NCBI GenBank assembly: GCA_963813725.1
Contig: CAWFAI010000016.1
Coordinates: 34,539 to 98,538 of the forward strand
DNA length: 64,000 nucleotides
Direction: 5' to 3'
DNA from: VGBV01 sp963813725
GTDB taxonomy: Bacteria; Actinomycetota; Thermoleophilia; Solirubrobacterales; 70-9
In this document: one piece after another, positions 8,010 through 16,371 of the stretch
Numbering within the stretch: the stretch's first letter is position 1
Layout of the letters: each line of letters starts with the position of its first letter
Position numbers and translations under genes: made by a program
The notes under the pieces: model-generated
What the model was told of the DNA's origin: nothing
The model's database searches: none
Seen by the model: the letters and a program-made list of their open reading frames with translations, nothing else

Positions 8010-9239
8010 CTAGCGCAGGTGTGAGCGCTGGGCGGCGGGGTCGGGGTCGGCCAGCTCTGCGATCAAGGTGGACCAGCCGAAGTCGCGCGCGCCCAGGCCC
8101 TCGCCCGTGAACGGCTCATAGAACTCGCGCGAGCCCTCGCGCGCGTACGCCTCGCACAGCGCCGCCGCCATCTCCTCGGCCCGATCGTCGTATCCCAGCC
8201 GCCGCAGCCCCAGCCAGATCAGCCACGCCGCGTTGATCCAGGTGGGCCCGCGCCAGTAGCGGCGCACCAGCCAGGTCTCCCAGTCGCGGGGTTCGAACCC
8301 GGGCTCCTGGGGCGAGACGGATGGCGGGGGGTAGGGGGTCCAGTAGCGCTCGGCGTCGAGCAGGTGCTCCTCCACCAGCCGGCGACCGATCGCCTCGGGC
8401 AGGTCCGGCAGCGCCAGCGGCGCCAGCGCCGACCAGGTCGAGGTCCGGACCCGGTGGTCGCCGCCGACCGGGTCGGTCTCGCCCTCGCGCGCGATGCCGC
8501 CGCGGGCGACATCGAGGAAGAGCCCTCGCCGCTCGTCCCAGCAGCGATCGATCAGGGCCGGGGTGATCGAGGGCTCCCCGGCCGCGAGCCGGGCCAGCCC
8601 CCAGAGCACGTTGACCACGACCTCGCACAGCAGCGGCCCGCCGTCATCGAGGATCCACCTCGCGTTCCACTCGCGGCGGCGGTTGCGCTGGATCAGGGCG
8701 ATGAAGCCGAGGTGGGCGTGCGCTCGCCGGCCCCAAACCGGGTCGAACTTGGGCGAGGAGTCGAGGCCGGACTCGTCGGGCTGCACGATCCACAGCAGCC
8801 CGTCGCCGTCGAGGTCGCGGTTCCGCTCCAGCCAGCGGTGGTGGGCGGCGATCCGCGGGTCCTCGGCGGGATCGCCGACCGCGATCCGCCACGCCCACGC
8901 CAGCAGCGGCGGCTGGATCGTCGAGGTGTTGCGCGCCCGACGCCCGCTGATGTTGTAGGTCCAGCGGCGCCGCATGTCCACGGAGCGGTCCCAGAAGATC
9001 GTGTGCCCGATGAAGCCGTCCTCGCTGCCGCCGTTGAGCAGCGACTCCAGCTCCAGCCGCGAGCGCTCGGCTTGGAACCGGCGCCAGACGATCGCGTGAA
9101 AGCACGAGTCCCAGTACCACTGCCAGTAGTAGTGGCTGGGGCTGGGCGGCGCGTAGGCGTAGGGGACCCCGTCCCGCTCGCCCTCGGTCCAGCTTGCCCG
9201 CAGAGTCCGCTCGGCGATCTCGAGCGCGTCCGCAGCCAT
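8010..9239 (-). CDS. MGH1-type (GH63-like) glycoside hydrolase
   Basis: 409 residues, expected (alpha/alpha)6 barrel related to mannosylglycerate hydrolases and family-63 glucosidases. Marks include HYYWQWYWDSCFHAIVWRR near residue 30 (the WD pair lines the active site), IQPPLLAWAWR, GRRAHAHLGFI and the C-terminal YWRGPTWINAAWLIWLGL, which is typical of this clan. It lacks a signal peptide, so it acts in the cytosol. Substrate unknown; compatible-solute or trehalose/glycogen-derived glycosides are possible. The ATG at 9239 sits in a 16-base palindrome. It follows the ABC permease operon on the same strand, separated by a repeat hairpin, so it may have its own promoter. Confidence 0.85.
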   Translation of the reverse strand: MAADALEIAERTLRASWTEGERDGVPYAYAPPSPSHYYWQWYWDSCFHAIVWRRFQAERSRLELESLLNGGSEDGFIGHTIFWDRSVDMRRRWTYNISGRRARNTSTIQPPLLAWAWRIAVGDPAEDPRIAAHHRWLERNRDLDGDGLLWIVQPDESGLDSSPKFDPVWGRRAHAHLGFIALIQRNRRREWNARWILDDGGPLLCEVVVNVLWGLARLAAGEPSITPALIDRCWDERRGLFLDVARGGIAREGETDPVGGDHRVRTSTWSALAPLALPDLPEAIGRRLVEEHLLDAERYWTPYPPPSVSPQEPGFEPRDWETWLVRRYWRGPTWINAAWLIWLGLRRLGYDDRAEEMAAALCEAYAREGSREFYEPFTGEGLGARDFGWSTLIAELADPDPAAQRSHLR

Positions 9240-9253
9240 GGGCGGCCGCCCAT
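9238..9253. promoter_or_regulatory. Perfect 16-bp palindrome at the glycoside hydrolase start
   Basis: ATGGGCGGCCGCCCAT is its own reverse complement and overlaps the start codon of the glycoside hydrolase by two bases. It could be an operator or simply GC-rich chance; no second copy was found. Confidence 0.35.
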
Positions 9254-9255
9254 CA

Positions 9256-9289
9256 GGGCGGCTCCTCCGCTTCGCGTCCGGGGCCGCCC
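9256..9289. repeat. Dispersed intergenic hairpin repeat, copy 1
   Basis: Stem GGGCGGC/GCCGCCC around a 20-base loop, TCCTCCGCTTCGCGTCCGGG. The same loop occurs at 47470-47489, and with one change at 57051-57070. It lies between the ABC permease stop and the glycoside hydrolase start and may act as a terminator for the exporter operon. Confidence 0.75.
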
Positions 9290-9301
9290 CCTCGGGCCGC
9301 G

Positions 9302-10072
9302 TCACTCGGTCATCTTGCGCATGTTGCGCAGCGCGAAGTAGGTGAGGATCGCGGCGAGGCCGGCGAGGGCCAGCAGACCCGGCCAAGTGTCGGCCCAGGT
9401 CACCTCCCCGACGAAGCCCTGGCGGGCCGCCTCGACGACCTGGGTGACGGGGTTCAGCCGGGCGACGTCCTGCAGCCATCCCTGCAGCAGCTCCAGCGGT
9501 GCGTAAGCCGTGGTCAGCAGCACGGCCAGGAACATCCCGGCCTGCATCAGGGGCGCCGCCGACTGCGACTTGAAGCGCATTGCCAGCGACGTCCCCCAGG
9601 TCGCGGCGACGACGCCCATGCCCATCACCAGCACCAGCGCGATCAGCAGCCCCAGCAGGCCCGGCCAGCTCGCGCCGACGGCGAGGGCGACTATCAGCAG
9701 GAAGGTGGCGGGGATCAGCGCCCTCAGGCTCGCCGAGGCCACCAGCCCAGCCAGCAGGACCGGGCGCGGGACGGGGGAGGCCAGCAGCCGGTCGAACCAG
9801 CCCTGCTCGATGTCGCGCGCCAGGTTGACGCCCGTCGCCGCGCCCGTGAAGGCGGCCCCCTGCAGCAGGCTCACCGGGATCAGGAAGCTCTGGTAGCTCT
9901 GGGTATCGAAGCCCGGCAGCAGCGTCAGGCTGCCGAACACGCTGGTCAGCCCCAGGAAGAAGATGGTCGGCGCCAGCACGCCCGGGATCGCGGCGCCGGG
10001 CACGCGCGTCAGCTCGTTCATCGCGCGGCGGACCAGCGCGGCCACGGTCGCTCTGCTCTGCGCGGCGCTCAC
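9302..10072 (-). CDS. ABC-2 type transporter permease (second of pair)
   Basis: 256 residues with about six membrane spans; the ABC-2 signature region is NLARDIEQGWFDRLLASPV (about 105-123), followed by spans in SLRALIPATFLLIVALAVG, LIALVLVMGMGVVAATWG and later segments, and LNPVTQVVEAARQ near the C-terminus. It pairs with the permease at 10082 and the ATPase at 10884 as a DrrA/DrrB-like exporter. The GTG start lies 9 bases after the stop of the preceding permease. Such systems export drugs, lipids or polyketides; nothing here names the substrate. Two separate permease genes suggest a heterodimeric channel. Confidence 0.9.
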   Translation of the reverse strand: MSAAQSRATVAALVRRAMNELTRVPGAAIPGVLAPTIFFLGLTSVFGSLTLLPGFDTQSYQSFLIPVSLLQGAAFTGAATGVNLARDIEQGWFDRLLASPVPRPVLLAGLVASASLRALIPATFLLIVALAVGASWPGLLGLLIALVLVMGMGVVAATWGTSLAMRFKSQSAAPLMQAGMFLAVLLTTAYAPLELLQGWLQDVARLNPVTQVVEAARQGFVGEVTWADTWPGLLALAGLAAILTYFALRNMRKMTE

Positions 10073-10081
10073 GCCCCCGCC

Positions 10082-10873
10082 TCACGCACCGCGAATCACC
10101 CGTCCCCGCAGCGCCAGCGCGCAGAGCCAGAAGCCGAAGGCCATCACCCCGAGCACGGAGGCGACAGCCAGCAGCTCGTCGCCGCCGTCGAAGCTGGCGA
10201 CGATCGGCGCCCGCAGGCCCTCGACGATGAAGCTGAGCGGGTTGTAGTCGGCGACCGAGGAGGCCGGTTCGAGCATCAGGTTGGCCGGGAAGAAGGCGCT
10301 TGAGAGAAACAGGATCACGAACACCAGGGGAAACAGCCCCTGCACGACGCTGGCGCTGCTGGTCCGCAGCGCGATCGCGGCGCCGATCGAGCCGAAGGCC
10401 AGCGCCGCGGCCGAAACCAGCACCACGATCCAGAGAGCTCCCAGAAGGCCCTCCTCGATCGTGGCTCCGAAGATCAGCCCGATGGCCATGAACCAGACGG
10501 CGGTGAAGCAGCCCAGCACGGTGGTGCCGGCCAGCCGGCCCAGCACGATCGCGTAACGGCTGATGGGGGCGGCGAAGAGACGGTCGGTGAAGCCCATCTC
10601 GATGTCCAGCGCCAGCGCGATGCCGCCGGAGTTGCCGGCCAGCAGCACCGACTGCACCATCGCCCCCGCCAGCATGAAGTCGAGGAACCCGTTGACGTCG
10701 GGGAAGCCCGGCAGGTTCACCGCGCCCCCGGCGCCGCCGACCTGGATCGCCAGCAGCAGCGTGGGGAACACCAGCAGCGGCGCCGCGAGCTGCGGCCGGC
10801 GCAGCGTCTGGCGGACCGAGCGGGTTCCGAGCGCGGCGACCACGCGCGCGTTCGTCGCCAGGCGTCGCGTCAA
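10082..10873 (-). CDS. ABC-2 type transporter permease (first of pair)
   Basis: 263 residues with about six spans. The ABC-2 signature ALDIEMGFTDRLFAAPISR is present, as is the C-terminal YNPLSFIVEGLRAPIV, the usual DrrB-type ending. TTG at 10873 was chosen as start: it is preceded by a GAGG-type ribosome site, gives the family length and lies 10 bases after the ATPase stop. Longer readings would overlap the ATPase gene. It is the partner of the permease at 9302, with which it shares only the general layout. Confidence 0.87.
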   Translation of the reverse strand: MTRRLATNARVVAALGTRSVRQTLRRPQLAAPLLVFPTLLLAIQVGGAGGAVNLPGFPDVNGFLDFMLAGAMVQSVLLAGNSGGIALALDIEMGFTDRLFAAPISRYAIVLGRLAGTTVLGCFTAVWFMAIGLIFGATIEEGLLGALWIVVLVSAAALAFGSIGAAIALRTSSASVVQGLFPLVFVILFLSSAFFPANLMLEPASSVADYNPLSFIVEGLRAPIVASFDGGDELLAVASVLGVMAFGFWLCALALRGRVIRGA

Positions 10874-10883
10874 CCCCTTGACC

Positions 10884-11867
10884 TCATATCTGCGCGACCT
10901 CCGGCTCGCCGCCCTCTGCGCCCTCATCCTCGCCCTCGAGGTGCTCGCCGGTCTTGGCGACGAAGACGTCGTCCAGGGTCGGCTGCACCAGATCGAGCGA
11001 CTCGACCGCGAGCCCGGCTTCGTCCAAGGCGACGACGATCGGGCCGACCTCCGAGGTGCCGTGCTCGAGCTCGACCAGCAGCTTGCCGTCCTTGGCGGGA
11101 AGGGGCTTGCCGAAGCGCGCCAGGACCTGCTCGCAATCGGTTTCGCTGCCAGCTTGGTCCACGAGCGAGAGCTCGAGATGGGGCCTGCCGACCTGGGCCT
11201 TGAGCGCCTCGGGCGTGCCCTCCGCGACGAGCTTGCCCCTGGCGATGATCCCCACCCGGTCCGCGAGCTTGTCGGCCTCCTCCAGGTACTGGGTGGTGAG
11301 GAAGACGGTTGTGCCCTCGTCATTCAGCTTCGAGACCTCTTCCCAGATCGCCTGGCGGCTGACCGGATCGAGCCCGGTCGTCGGCTCGTCCAGGAAGAGG
11401 ACGGTGGGCTCGTGCACCAGGGCGGCGGCCAGGTCCAGGCGGCGGCGCATGCCACCCGAGTAGGTGCCCACGCGCCGGTCAGCGGCCTGGGCCAGCCCGA
11501 CCCTGTGCAGCAGCGAGTCGCCGAGCTCGCGCCCGCGGTCACGCGTCAGCCCGTGCAGCGTGGCCTGCAAGTGGATCAGCTCGCGACCGGTCATCAGCGG
11601 GTCCAGCGCGGCCTCTTGCAGGGCCACCCCGATCTTGCGGCGCACGGCGCCGGGGTCCTCGGCGACGTTGAAGCCGGCGACCGTCGCCCAGCCGCCGGTC
11701 GGCTGCAGCAGGGTCGTCAGCATCCGGACCGTCGTCGTCTTGCCGGCGCCGTTCGGGCCCAGGAAGCCGTAGATCTCGCCGTCGGCGACCTCCAGGTCCA
11801 CGCCGTCGACGGCCTTGATCCCGCCCTCGAACTCGCGCGCGAGCTGATGCGTCTCGATCGCTGCCAC
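10884..11867 (-). CDS. ABC transporter ATP-binding protein, DrrA family
   Basis: 327 residues. Walker A is GPNGAGKTTTVRML (about residue 38), the signature is YSGGMRRRLDLA (note SGGM, as in DrrA), and Walker B is VLFLDEPTTGLDP. The C-terminal 100 residues, with VEGTPEALKAQVG and a small beta domain, are typical of daunorubicin-resistance-type ATPases (DUF4162-like). First gene of a three-gene exporter operon. The GTG start has a TAGTGT -10 box 6 bases upstream and no Shine-Dalgarno sequence. Confidence 0.94.
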   Translation of the reverse strand: MAAIETHQLAREFEGGIKAVDGVDLEVADGEIYGFLGPNGAGKTTTVRMLTTLLQPTGGWATVAGFNVAEDPGAVRRKIGVALQEAALDPLMTGRELIHLQATLHGLTRDRGRELGDSLLHRVGLAQAADRRVGTYSGGMRRRLDLAAALVHEPTVLFLDEPTTGLDPVSRQAIWEEVSKLNDEGTTVFLTTQYLEEADKLADRVGIIARGKLVAEGTPEALKAQVGRPHLELSLVDQAGSETDCEQVLARFGKPLPAKDGKLLVELEHGTSEVGPIVVALDEAGLAVESLDLVQPTLDDVFVAKTGEHLEGEDEGAEGGEPEVAQI

Positions 11868-11873
11868 GCGACA

Positions 11874-11879
11874 ACACTA
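11874..11879 (-). promoter_or_regulatory. -10 box TAGTGT, leaderless-type, ABC exporter operon
   Basis: Minus-strand TAGTGT ending 6 bases before the ATPase GTG; no ribosome site between the two. Confidence 0.5.
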
Positions 11880-11973
11880 CCCAGCGCCGCACGCCTGCCC
11901 GCGCACTGTGAGCGATCTCCCCTGAGGGCTTTTCGGTAGCGAAATCGCAACCATCGGCGCGGGAGAGTGTTCA

Positions 11974-12702
11974 ATGATTCTCATGGGCCAGGACGCCTAC
12001 GCACACGCACGCCCGCGTCGCCGCGCCGCTCTGCTCGCAGCGGGCGCGCTGGCCGCTGCCGTCCTGCTCGCCGGCGGCATCGGCGAAGCCGGGGCGGCCC
12101 CGAAGACGATCGTGCTCGGCGCCGCCGCGCCGGCGACGCCCTCGTGCCCGGATTCCTGTCAGGCGATCGGCAAGACCACGGGCTTCCAGAACACGATCGG
12201 CAGGCTGAAGAGCCCATTCGCCGCGCCCTTCACGGGCAAGATCGTCGCCTGGTCGATCAAGCTCTCGCGGCCCAGCACCAAGCAGGTCGAGTTCTTTGAG
12301 GACTTCTTCGATGGCAGCGCGCAGGCGCGGCTCTCCGTGCTGAAGCCCATCCAGAAGCAGATCAAGAAGGGCAAACAGGTCTACAAGCTCAAGTCGCAGA
12401 CCCCGATCGAGGAGCTGGCTCCCTTCTTCGGGACCACCACCACGTTCGCGCTGCAGCATCCCCTGACGGTGAAGCAGGGCCAGATCGTGGCGCTGACGGT
12501 GCCCACCTGGGCGCCCGCTTTCGCGGTCGGGCTGGGCGGCAACACGGCCTGGCAGGCGAGCCGCAAGCGCAACAACTGCAACAAGGCCGCCGACATCCAG
12601 GCGGGCAGGGCCCAGCAGGGCCTCGGCTCCGATCGCACCTATGGCTGCGTCTACAAGACGGCCCGCCTCCTCTACTCGGCGACGGTGGTCGCGCAGCCGT
12701 GA
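11974..12702 (+). CDS. Secreted protein, tandem paralogue A, unknown function
   Basis: 242 residues. A twin-arginine-like start (ARPRRRAALLAAG) leads into a hydrophobic stretch ending near GEAGAAPK, so it is probably exported. The mature part has a CPDSC pair, a TTGFQNTIGRLKSPFAAP block, PIEELAPFFGTTTTFALQ, and a closing YGCVYKTARLLYSATVV. The same blocks recur in the next gene, so the two arose by duplication. Conserved cysteines near both ends suggest a disulfide-held beta fold. No enzymatic motif is visible; comparable hypothetical proteins are, from memory, common in Thermoleophilia. A GGGAGAG ribosome site precedes the ATG. Confidence 0.8.
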   Translation: MILMGQDAYAHARPRRRAALLAAGALAAAVLLAGGIGEAGAAPKTIVLGAAAPATPSCPDSCQAIGKTTGFQNTIGRLKSPFAAPFTGKIVAWSIKLSRPSTKQVEFFEDFFDGSAQARLSVLKPIQKQIKKGKQVYKLKSQTPIEELAPFFGTTTTFALQHPLTVKQGQIVALTVPTWAPAFAVGLGGNTAWQASRKRNNCNKAADIQAGRAQQGLGSDRTYGCVYKTARLLYSATVVAQP

Positions 12703-13406
12703 TCGTGGCTCGCCGCGCCAACAAGAAGCTGCTCGTCGCCGCGCTCGCGTGCGCGCTGGCCGTAGCGGCCGGCTCGGCCTCGGCCGGCGCCGCGCCGACC
12801 ACGATCCTGGGGGCGGCCAAGCCGGCCAAGGCCAGCTGTCCCGACGACTGCCTGGTCGAGGCGCGCGTGACCGGCTTCCAGACCTCCATCGGCAAGATGC
12901 AGAACCCGTTCGCCGCGCCCGAGGACGGCGAGATCCTCGCCTGGTCGCTGAAGCTGGGCAAGCCGCGCAAGGCCGACCGCCGCGAGTTCAACGATGAGTT
13001 CGGTCCCTCCAAGGCCAGGATCGGGATCCTGCGCCAGGTCCCGGGGACCAGCAGCCCGCCGCGCTACAAGCTGTTGCGGCAGAGCCCCGCCGAGGAGCTC
13101 GGCCCCTTCTTCGGCAGCACCACCACCTTCAGCCTCGACAGGCCGCTGGCGATCCGCCAGGGCGAGATCGTGGCGCTGACGATCAAGAGCTGGGCACCCG
13201 CGTTCGCCGTGGGCCAGGGTGCCGCCAGCGGCTGGACCGCCAGCCGCCGTTCCACGCAGAAGCGCGGCGGCTGCACCACCGACGAGGGCTTCGCCAACGT
13301 CGACGCCGGCGCCCCCCAGACCAAGAAGGGCACCCAGCGTCCATACGGCTGCGACTACGATCGCGCGCGGCTGCTGTACTCGGCGACGTTCCTGGCGGGC
13401 GATTAG
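12699..13406 (+). CDS. Secreted protein, tandem paralogue B, unknown function
   Basis: 235 residues, overlapping paralogue A by GTGA, so translation is probably coupled. Signal peptide in KKLLVAALACALAVAAGSASA. It shares with A the CPDDC pair, TGFQTSIGKMQNPFAAP, AEELGPFFGSTTTFSLD, the GEIVALTIKSWAPAFAVG strand and the end YGCDYDRARLLYSATFL. The two differ mainly between residues 80 and 120 and near the C-terminus, which is where partner specificity might lie. No function can be assigned. Confidence 0.8.
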   Translation: MIVARRANKKLLVAALACALAVAAGSASAGAAPTTILGAAKPAKASCPDDCLVEARVTGFQTSIGKMQNPFAAPEDGEILAWSLKLGKPRKADRREFNDEFGPSKARIGILRQVPGTSSPPRYKLLRQSPAEELGPFFGSTTTFSLDRPLAIRQGEIVALTIKSWAPAFAVGQGAASGWTASRRSTQKRGGCTTDEGFANVDAGAPQTKKGTQRPYGCDYDRARLLYSATFLAGD

Positions 13407-13429
13407 GCCCCGGCCGGGTCGCCGGCCCC

Positions 13430-13768
13430 TCAGCTACACGCTGCCGGGTTCTCCTTGCAGGCCTGCTCAAAGGCCTCCTCGGGCGATCCGGGCTCCGGCG
13501 GCTTGTCGTTCGTGGCCGAGTCCTCCTGGTTCGGGTCGAAATTGCCGCCGCCACCCGTGCCGGTGCCGCCCGTCTGCGGCTTGGTGGGCGTCGTCTCGGT
13601 CGGCGTGGTCTCGGTGGGGGCCGTTTCGGTCGCCGGCTGCTCGACGGTGATCGTCGGGACCGTGATCTCGGGATCATCGTCATCGCCGCAGCCGGCGATT
13701 GCCAGCGCCCCGAGGGCCAGGATGGCGAGCGCCGGCAACAGGGCTTTGGCCCGGGCCGCTCGGCTCAC
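13430..13768 (-). CDS. Small lipoprotein with Thr/Pro-rich linker
   Basis: 112 residues from GTG 13768, which overlaps the stop of the zinc-ribbon gene by GTGA and gives a compact lipoprotein signal: basic start, hydrophobic LALGALAIAGC with the lipobox Cys, then an acidic DDDD. The mature part is a repeated ETTPTETTPT linker and a Gly-rich stretch, ending in a short SPEEAFEQACKENPAACS segment with two cysteines. It is anchored on the outer face of the membrane. Function unknown. Confidence 0.78.
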   Translation of the reverse strand: MSRAARAKALLPALAILALGALAIAGCGDDDDPEITVPTITVEQPATETAPTETTPTETTPTKPQTGGTGTGGGGNFDPNQEDSATNDKPPEPGSPEEAFEQACKENPAACS

Positions 13769-14043
13769 GAATCCCCGTCGAGAGCCGACTGGCGAAGGCC
13801 GCAGTACGGGCAGTCGCTGACGTCGAGGCCGATCAGCTGGTCGCATCGGCGACAGGCGCGCAGGTTCTCGGGGGTGCGAAGCAGCGCCGATTCCGAGGGC
13901 GCCAAGGGCAGGGTGCGGGAGACGACCTTCATCTCCTCGCCGCTCTCGCGGTCGACGTAGGTGCCGTCACCGCTGGCCTCGGCGATCGCCTCGCGGCCCG
14001 AGGCCGGGGCCCTGAGCCTGTAGGTCTGCTTCGGGTTCTGCAT
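13765..14043 (-). CDS. Small zinc-ribbon protein
   Basis: 92 residues from ATG 14043. The C-terminal part has a clear zinc ribbon, CRRCDQLIGLDVSDCPYCG, with two CxxC knuckles. The N-terminal half has a KQTYRLRAPASGREAIAEAS segment of unknown fold. It overlaps the lipoprotein gene, so the two are co-translated. It may bind nucleic acid or another protein; nothing more can be said. Confidence 0.72.
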   Translation of the reverse strand: MQNPKQTYRLRAPASGREAIAEASGDGTYVDRESGEEMKVVSRTLPLAPSESALLRTPENLRACRRCDQLIGLDVSDCPYCGLRQSALDGDS

Positions 14044-14077
14044 CGGCGCGGAAGATAACAACCGCGACCCTCGCGAA

Positions 14078-14083
14078 TACGGT
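14078..14083 (+). promoter_or_regulatory. -10 box TACGGT, leaderless-type, glycosyltransferase
   Basis: TACGGT ends 6 bases before the GTG of the glycosyltransferase gene; no ribosome site is seen. Confidence 0.5.
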
Positions 14084-14089
14084 TCGTCC

Positions 14090-15495
14090 GTGCGCGTCCT
14101 GATCTTCCACGGCTACCTGCTGCGCGGGACCGGATCGAACGTCTACAACGCCAGCCTCGCTCAGGCGCTGGCGCGGCTGGGGCACGAGGTCCACCTGCTC
14201 TGCCAGGACCGCCGTGCCGCAGAGCTGGAGTGGGTGGGCGGGACGGGCCCCGGCGCGGTCACCGTCCACGTACCCGACATCGGCGGCCTGCTGCCCGTCT
14301 ACGTCGCCGACCGCTACGAGGGCTTCGAGGTGAAGACGTTCCCCGAGCTGAGCGAAGCCGAGCTCGACCGCTACCTCGACGCAAACGTGGGGGCCGTCCG
14401 CGGGGTGGTGGGGGGATTCGGCGAGCCCGATGCCGCCCTCGCCAACCACCTGATCATGGGCCCGGTGGTCCTGGCCCGGGCCGGCCTGGAGTTCGCGGCC
14501 AAGGTGCACGGCTCCGATCTCTCCTACACGGTGCGGCCGCATCCGGACCGCTTCGTTCCCTACGCCCGCGAGGGCACCGACGCCGCTTCTGGGCTGCTGG
14601 TGGGGTCCCGCTACACCGCGGAGGACCTGTGGAAGACCGTCGGCGACCCGGGCCTCCCCGACCGGACCCGGCTCGGTCCCCCCGGCGTGGACACCCGGGA
14701 GTTTCGTCCGGCGCCGGAGTCGGAGGCCGTGCCCAGGGTGGTCGGGCTGGCCGACCGAATCGCGGACGAGCCCCCGGACCAGAGCTTCGGGCGCGACGGG
14801 CCCGCCGCGGCGAGCGCGCTGCGGGCGTGGGCCCAGGGGTCTCCCCGCGTCCTCTTCGTCGGCAAGCTGTTGCGCAACAAGGGCGTGGACCTGCTGGTCG
14901 AGGCCTGGCCGGCGGTGAGGCGCGAGCATCCCGAGGCGACCCTGTTGCTGGCCGGCTTCGGGGATCTGAGGTCCGAGCTGGAGTCTCAGGTCGCCGGGCT
15001 CGGAGGGGCCGGTTGCGGACTCGATCTCGATCAGCGGGCGGCTGGAGCATCCGGAGGTCGCCGAGGTGATGCCCGCCGCGCAGGCGCTGGTGATGCCGTC
15101 GGTGTTCCCCGAGGCGTTCGGCATGGTGGCCGCCGAGGCGGCTGCCTGCGGGGTGCCGCCGGTGTCGGCCGATCACTCCGGCATGCGGGAGGTCTCGAGG
15201 GAGCTCGCCGAGGCCGTCCCCGAGCACGCCGGACTGCTCTCCTTCGACGTCGGCGAGGCGGGCGTCGAGGCCGACGCGCCGGGCGAGGCGGGCGAGGCGC
15301 GCCGCGCCGCAGCCGAGGCGATCGCAGAGCGCGTCAACGGCTGGCTGGCGCTGCTCGGACGCCGAGCGCGAGCGGGTGGGGGAGGCATTGGCCGCGCAGG
15401 TCGACCGGCTCTGGAGCTGGGAGCGGGTGGCCGAGGGCGTCATCGCTGCATCGCGGGGACAGCTCGACTCGCTGCCGCGGGTCCCTAGTGACTGA
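14090..15495 (+). pseudogene. Family-4 glycosyltransferase with two frameshifts
   Basis: GT-B fold enzyme that transfers a sugar from a nucleotide donor. The N-terminal domain starts MRVLIFHGYLLRGTGSNVY and reads well to SELESQVAGL. Then the frame shifts by one base near 15012-15030; the donor-site block continues in the next frame as SGRLEHPEVAEV and VMPSVFPEAFGMVAAEAAAC, with the E(x7)E-type catalytic glutamates. A second shift, near 15345-15357 (one extra C), brings in the C-terminal helix DAERERVGEALAAQVDRLWS and the stop at 15495. Corrected length is about 467 residues, normal for the family. Both shifts look like single-base insertions, so an assembly error is likely. Confidence 0.82.
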
Positions 15496-15533
15496 CGCCT
15501 CAAGGCGCCGCAGGCCCGCCGCCGCCCGATGAA

Positions 15534-15539
15534 TAGAAT
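15534..15539 (+). promoter_or_regulatory. -10 box TAGAAT upstream of the cox operon
   Basis: TAGAAT lies 9 bases before the coxB ATG with no Shine-Dalgarno sequence. The same hexamer and the same 9-base spacing occur in front of the second coxB-like gene at 28123. Confidence 0.6.
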
Positions 15540-15548
15540 CCCGGCGCG

Positions 15549-16310
15549 ATGTATGGCGTCCCGCTACTACGGCTCGTCGCGATAGTGCTCGTCCTGACCG
15601 CGGTCACCTCGGTGATCATGCTGATCCCCGACTGGAACGGCGAGCAGGCCTCGACGGCCGCCGACGACATCGACCGCCTGCTCGACGTCGCGATCGTGCT
15701 CTCCTCGTTCGTGTTCGCGATCGTGATGACGATGCTCGGCTACTGCATCTACAAGTGGCGGGCCAGGCCGGGCGACGAATCCGACGGCGAGCCGATCCAC
15801 GGCAACACCCGGGTCGAGATCGCCTGGACCGTGATCCCGACCGTGATCGTCGCCTGCCTCGCCGCCTACTCGTGGATCGTGCTGGACGACATCGAGGCCG
15901 AGGCCGCGGACGCGATGCCGGTCACGGTCACCGGCCAGCAGTTCGCCTGGAGCTTCGAATACCCCGATCAGGGCGTCGAGTCCGACGAGCTACACGTGGT
16001 CGTCGACCAGCAGATCGCCGTCGAAATGCGGGCGCTGGACGTGCTCCACTCCTTCTGGGTCCCCGAGTGGAGGCTCAAGCGCGACGCCGTCCCCGGCGCC
16101 CCGGGCTCGGGCATCGACGACGACTTCGTGGTCACCCCGGATCGCGAGGGGACCTTCAGCCTCATCTGCACCGAGCTCTGCGGCCTGGGTCACGCGACGA
16201 TGCGGGCTCCGGTGATCGTCGAGACCCAGGAGAAGTTCGACGCCTGGATCGCCAAGCAGCCCCCGATCCCGCCCGAGCAGCCCGAGCCCTCGGGCTCGCC
16301 GGAGTCGTGA
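15549..16310 (+). CDS. coxB: Cytochrome c oxidase subunit II
   Basis: 253 residues. Takes electrons from cytochrome c through the binuclear CuA centre. Two N-terminal membrane spans (about 8-27 and 47-67, then a second hairpin span at 91-111), then the outer cupredoxin domain. All CuA ligands are there: H167 in VLHSFW, C207, E209, C211, H215 and M218 in CTELCGLGHATM. The aromatic GQQFAWSFEYP electron-entry segment is present. No fused cytochrome c domain, so a separate donor is needed; the dihaem cytochrome at 21.8 kb is a candidate. First gene of coxB-coxA-usp-coxC. Confidence 0.96.
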   Translation: MYGVPLLRLVAIVLVLTAVTSVIMLIPDWNGEQASTAADDIDRLLDVAIVLSSFVFAIVMTMLGYCIYKWRARPGDESDGEPIHGNTRVEIAWTVIPTVIVACLAAYSWIVLDDIEAEAADAMPVTVTGQQFAWSFEYPDQGVESDELHVVVDQQIAVEMRALDVLHSFWVPEWRLKRDAVPGAPGSGIDDDFVVTPDREGTFSLICTELCGLGHATMRAPVIVETQEKFDAWIAKQPPIPPEQPEPSGSPES

Positions 16311-16371
16311 CGATGAGGGTCATTCGCGTGACGGCCACTGGGATAATGGGCGAGATGAACGGGGCGGACAG

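Noticed and set aside
8010..10085. A 691-codon frame that would fuse an N-terminal extension to the glycoside hydrolase
   Set aside because: The N-terminal 280 residues are an out-of-frame reading of the ABC permease at 9302; the hydrolase domain starts at ATG 9239.
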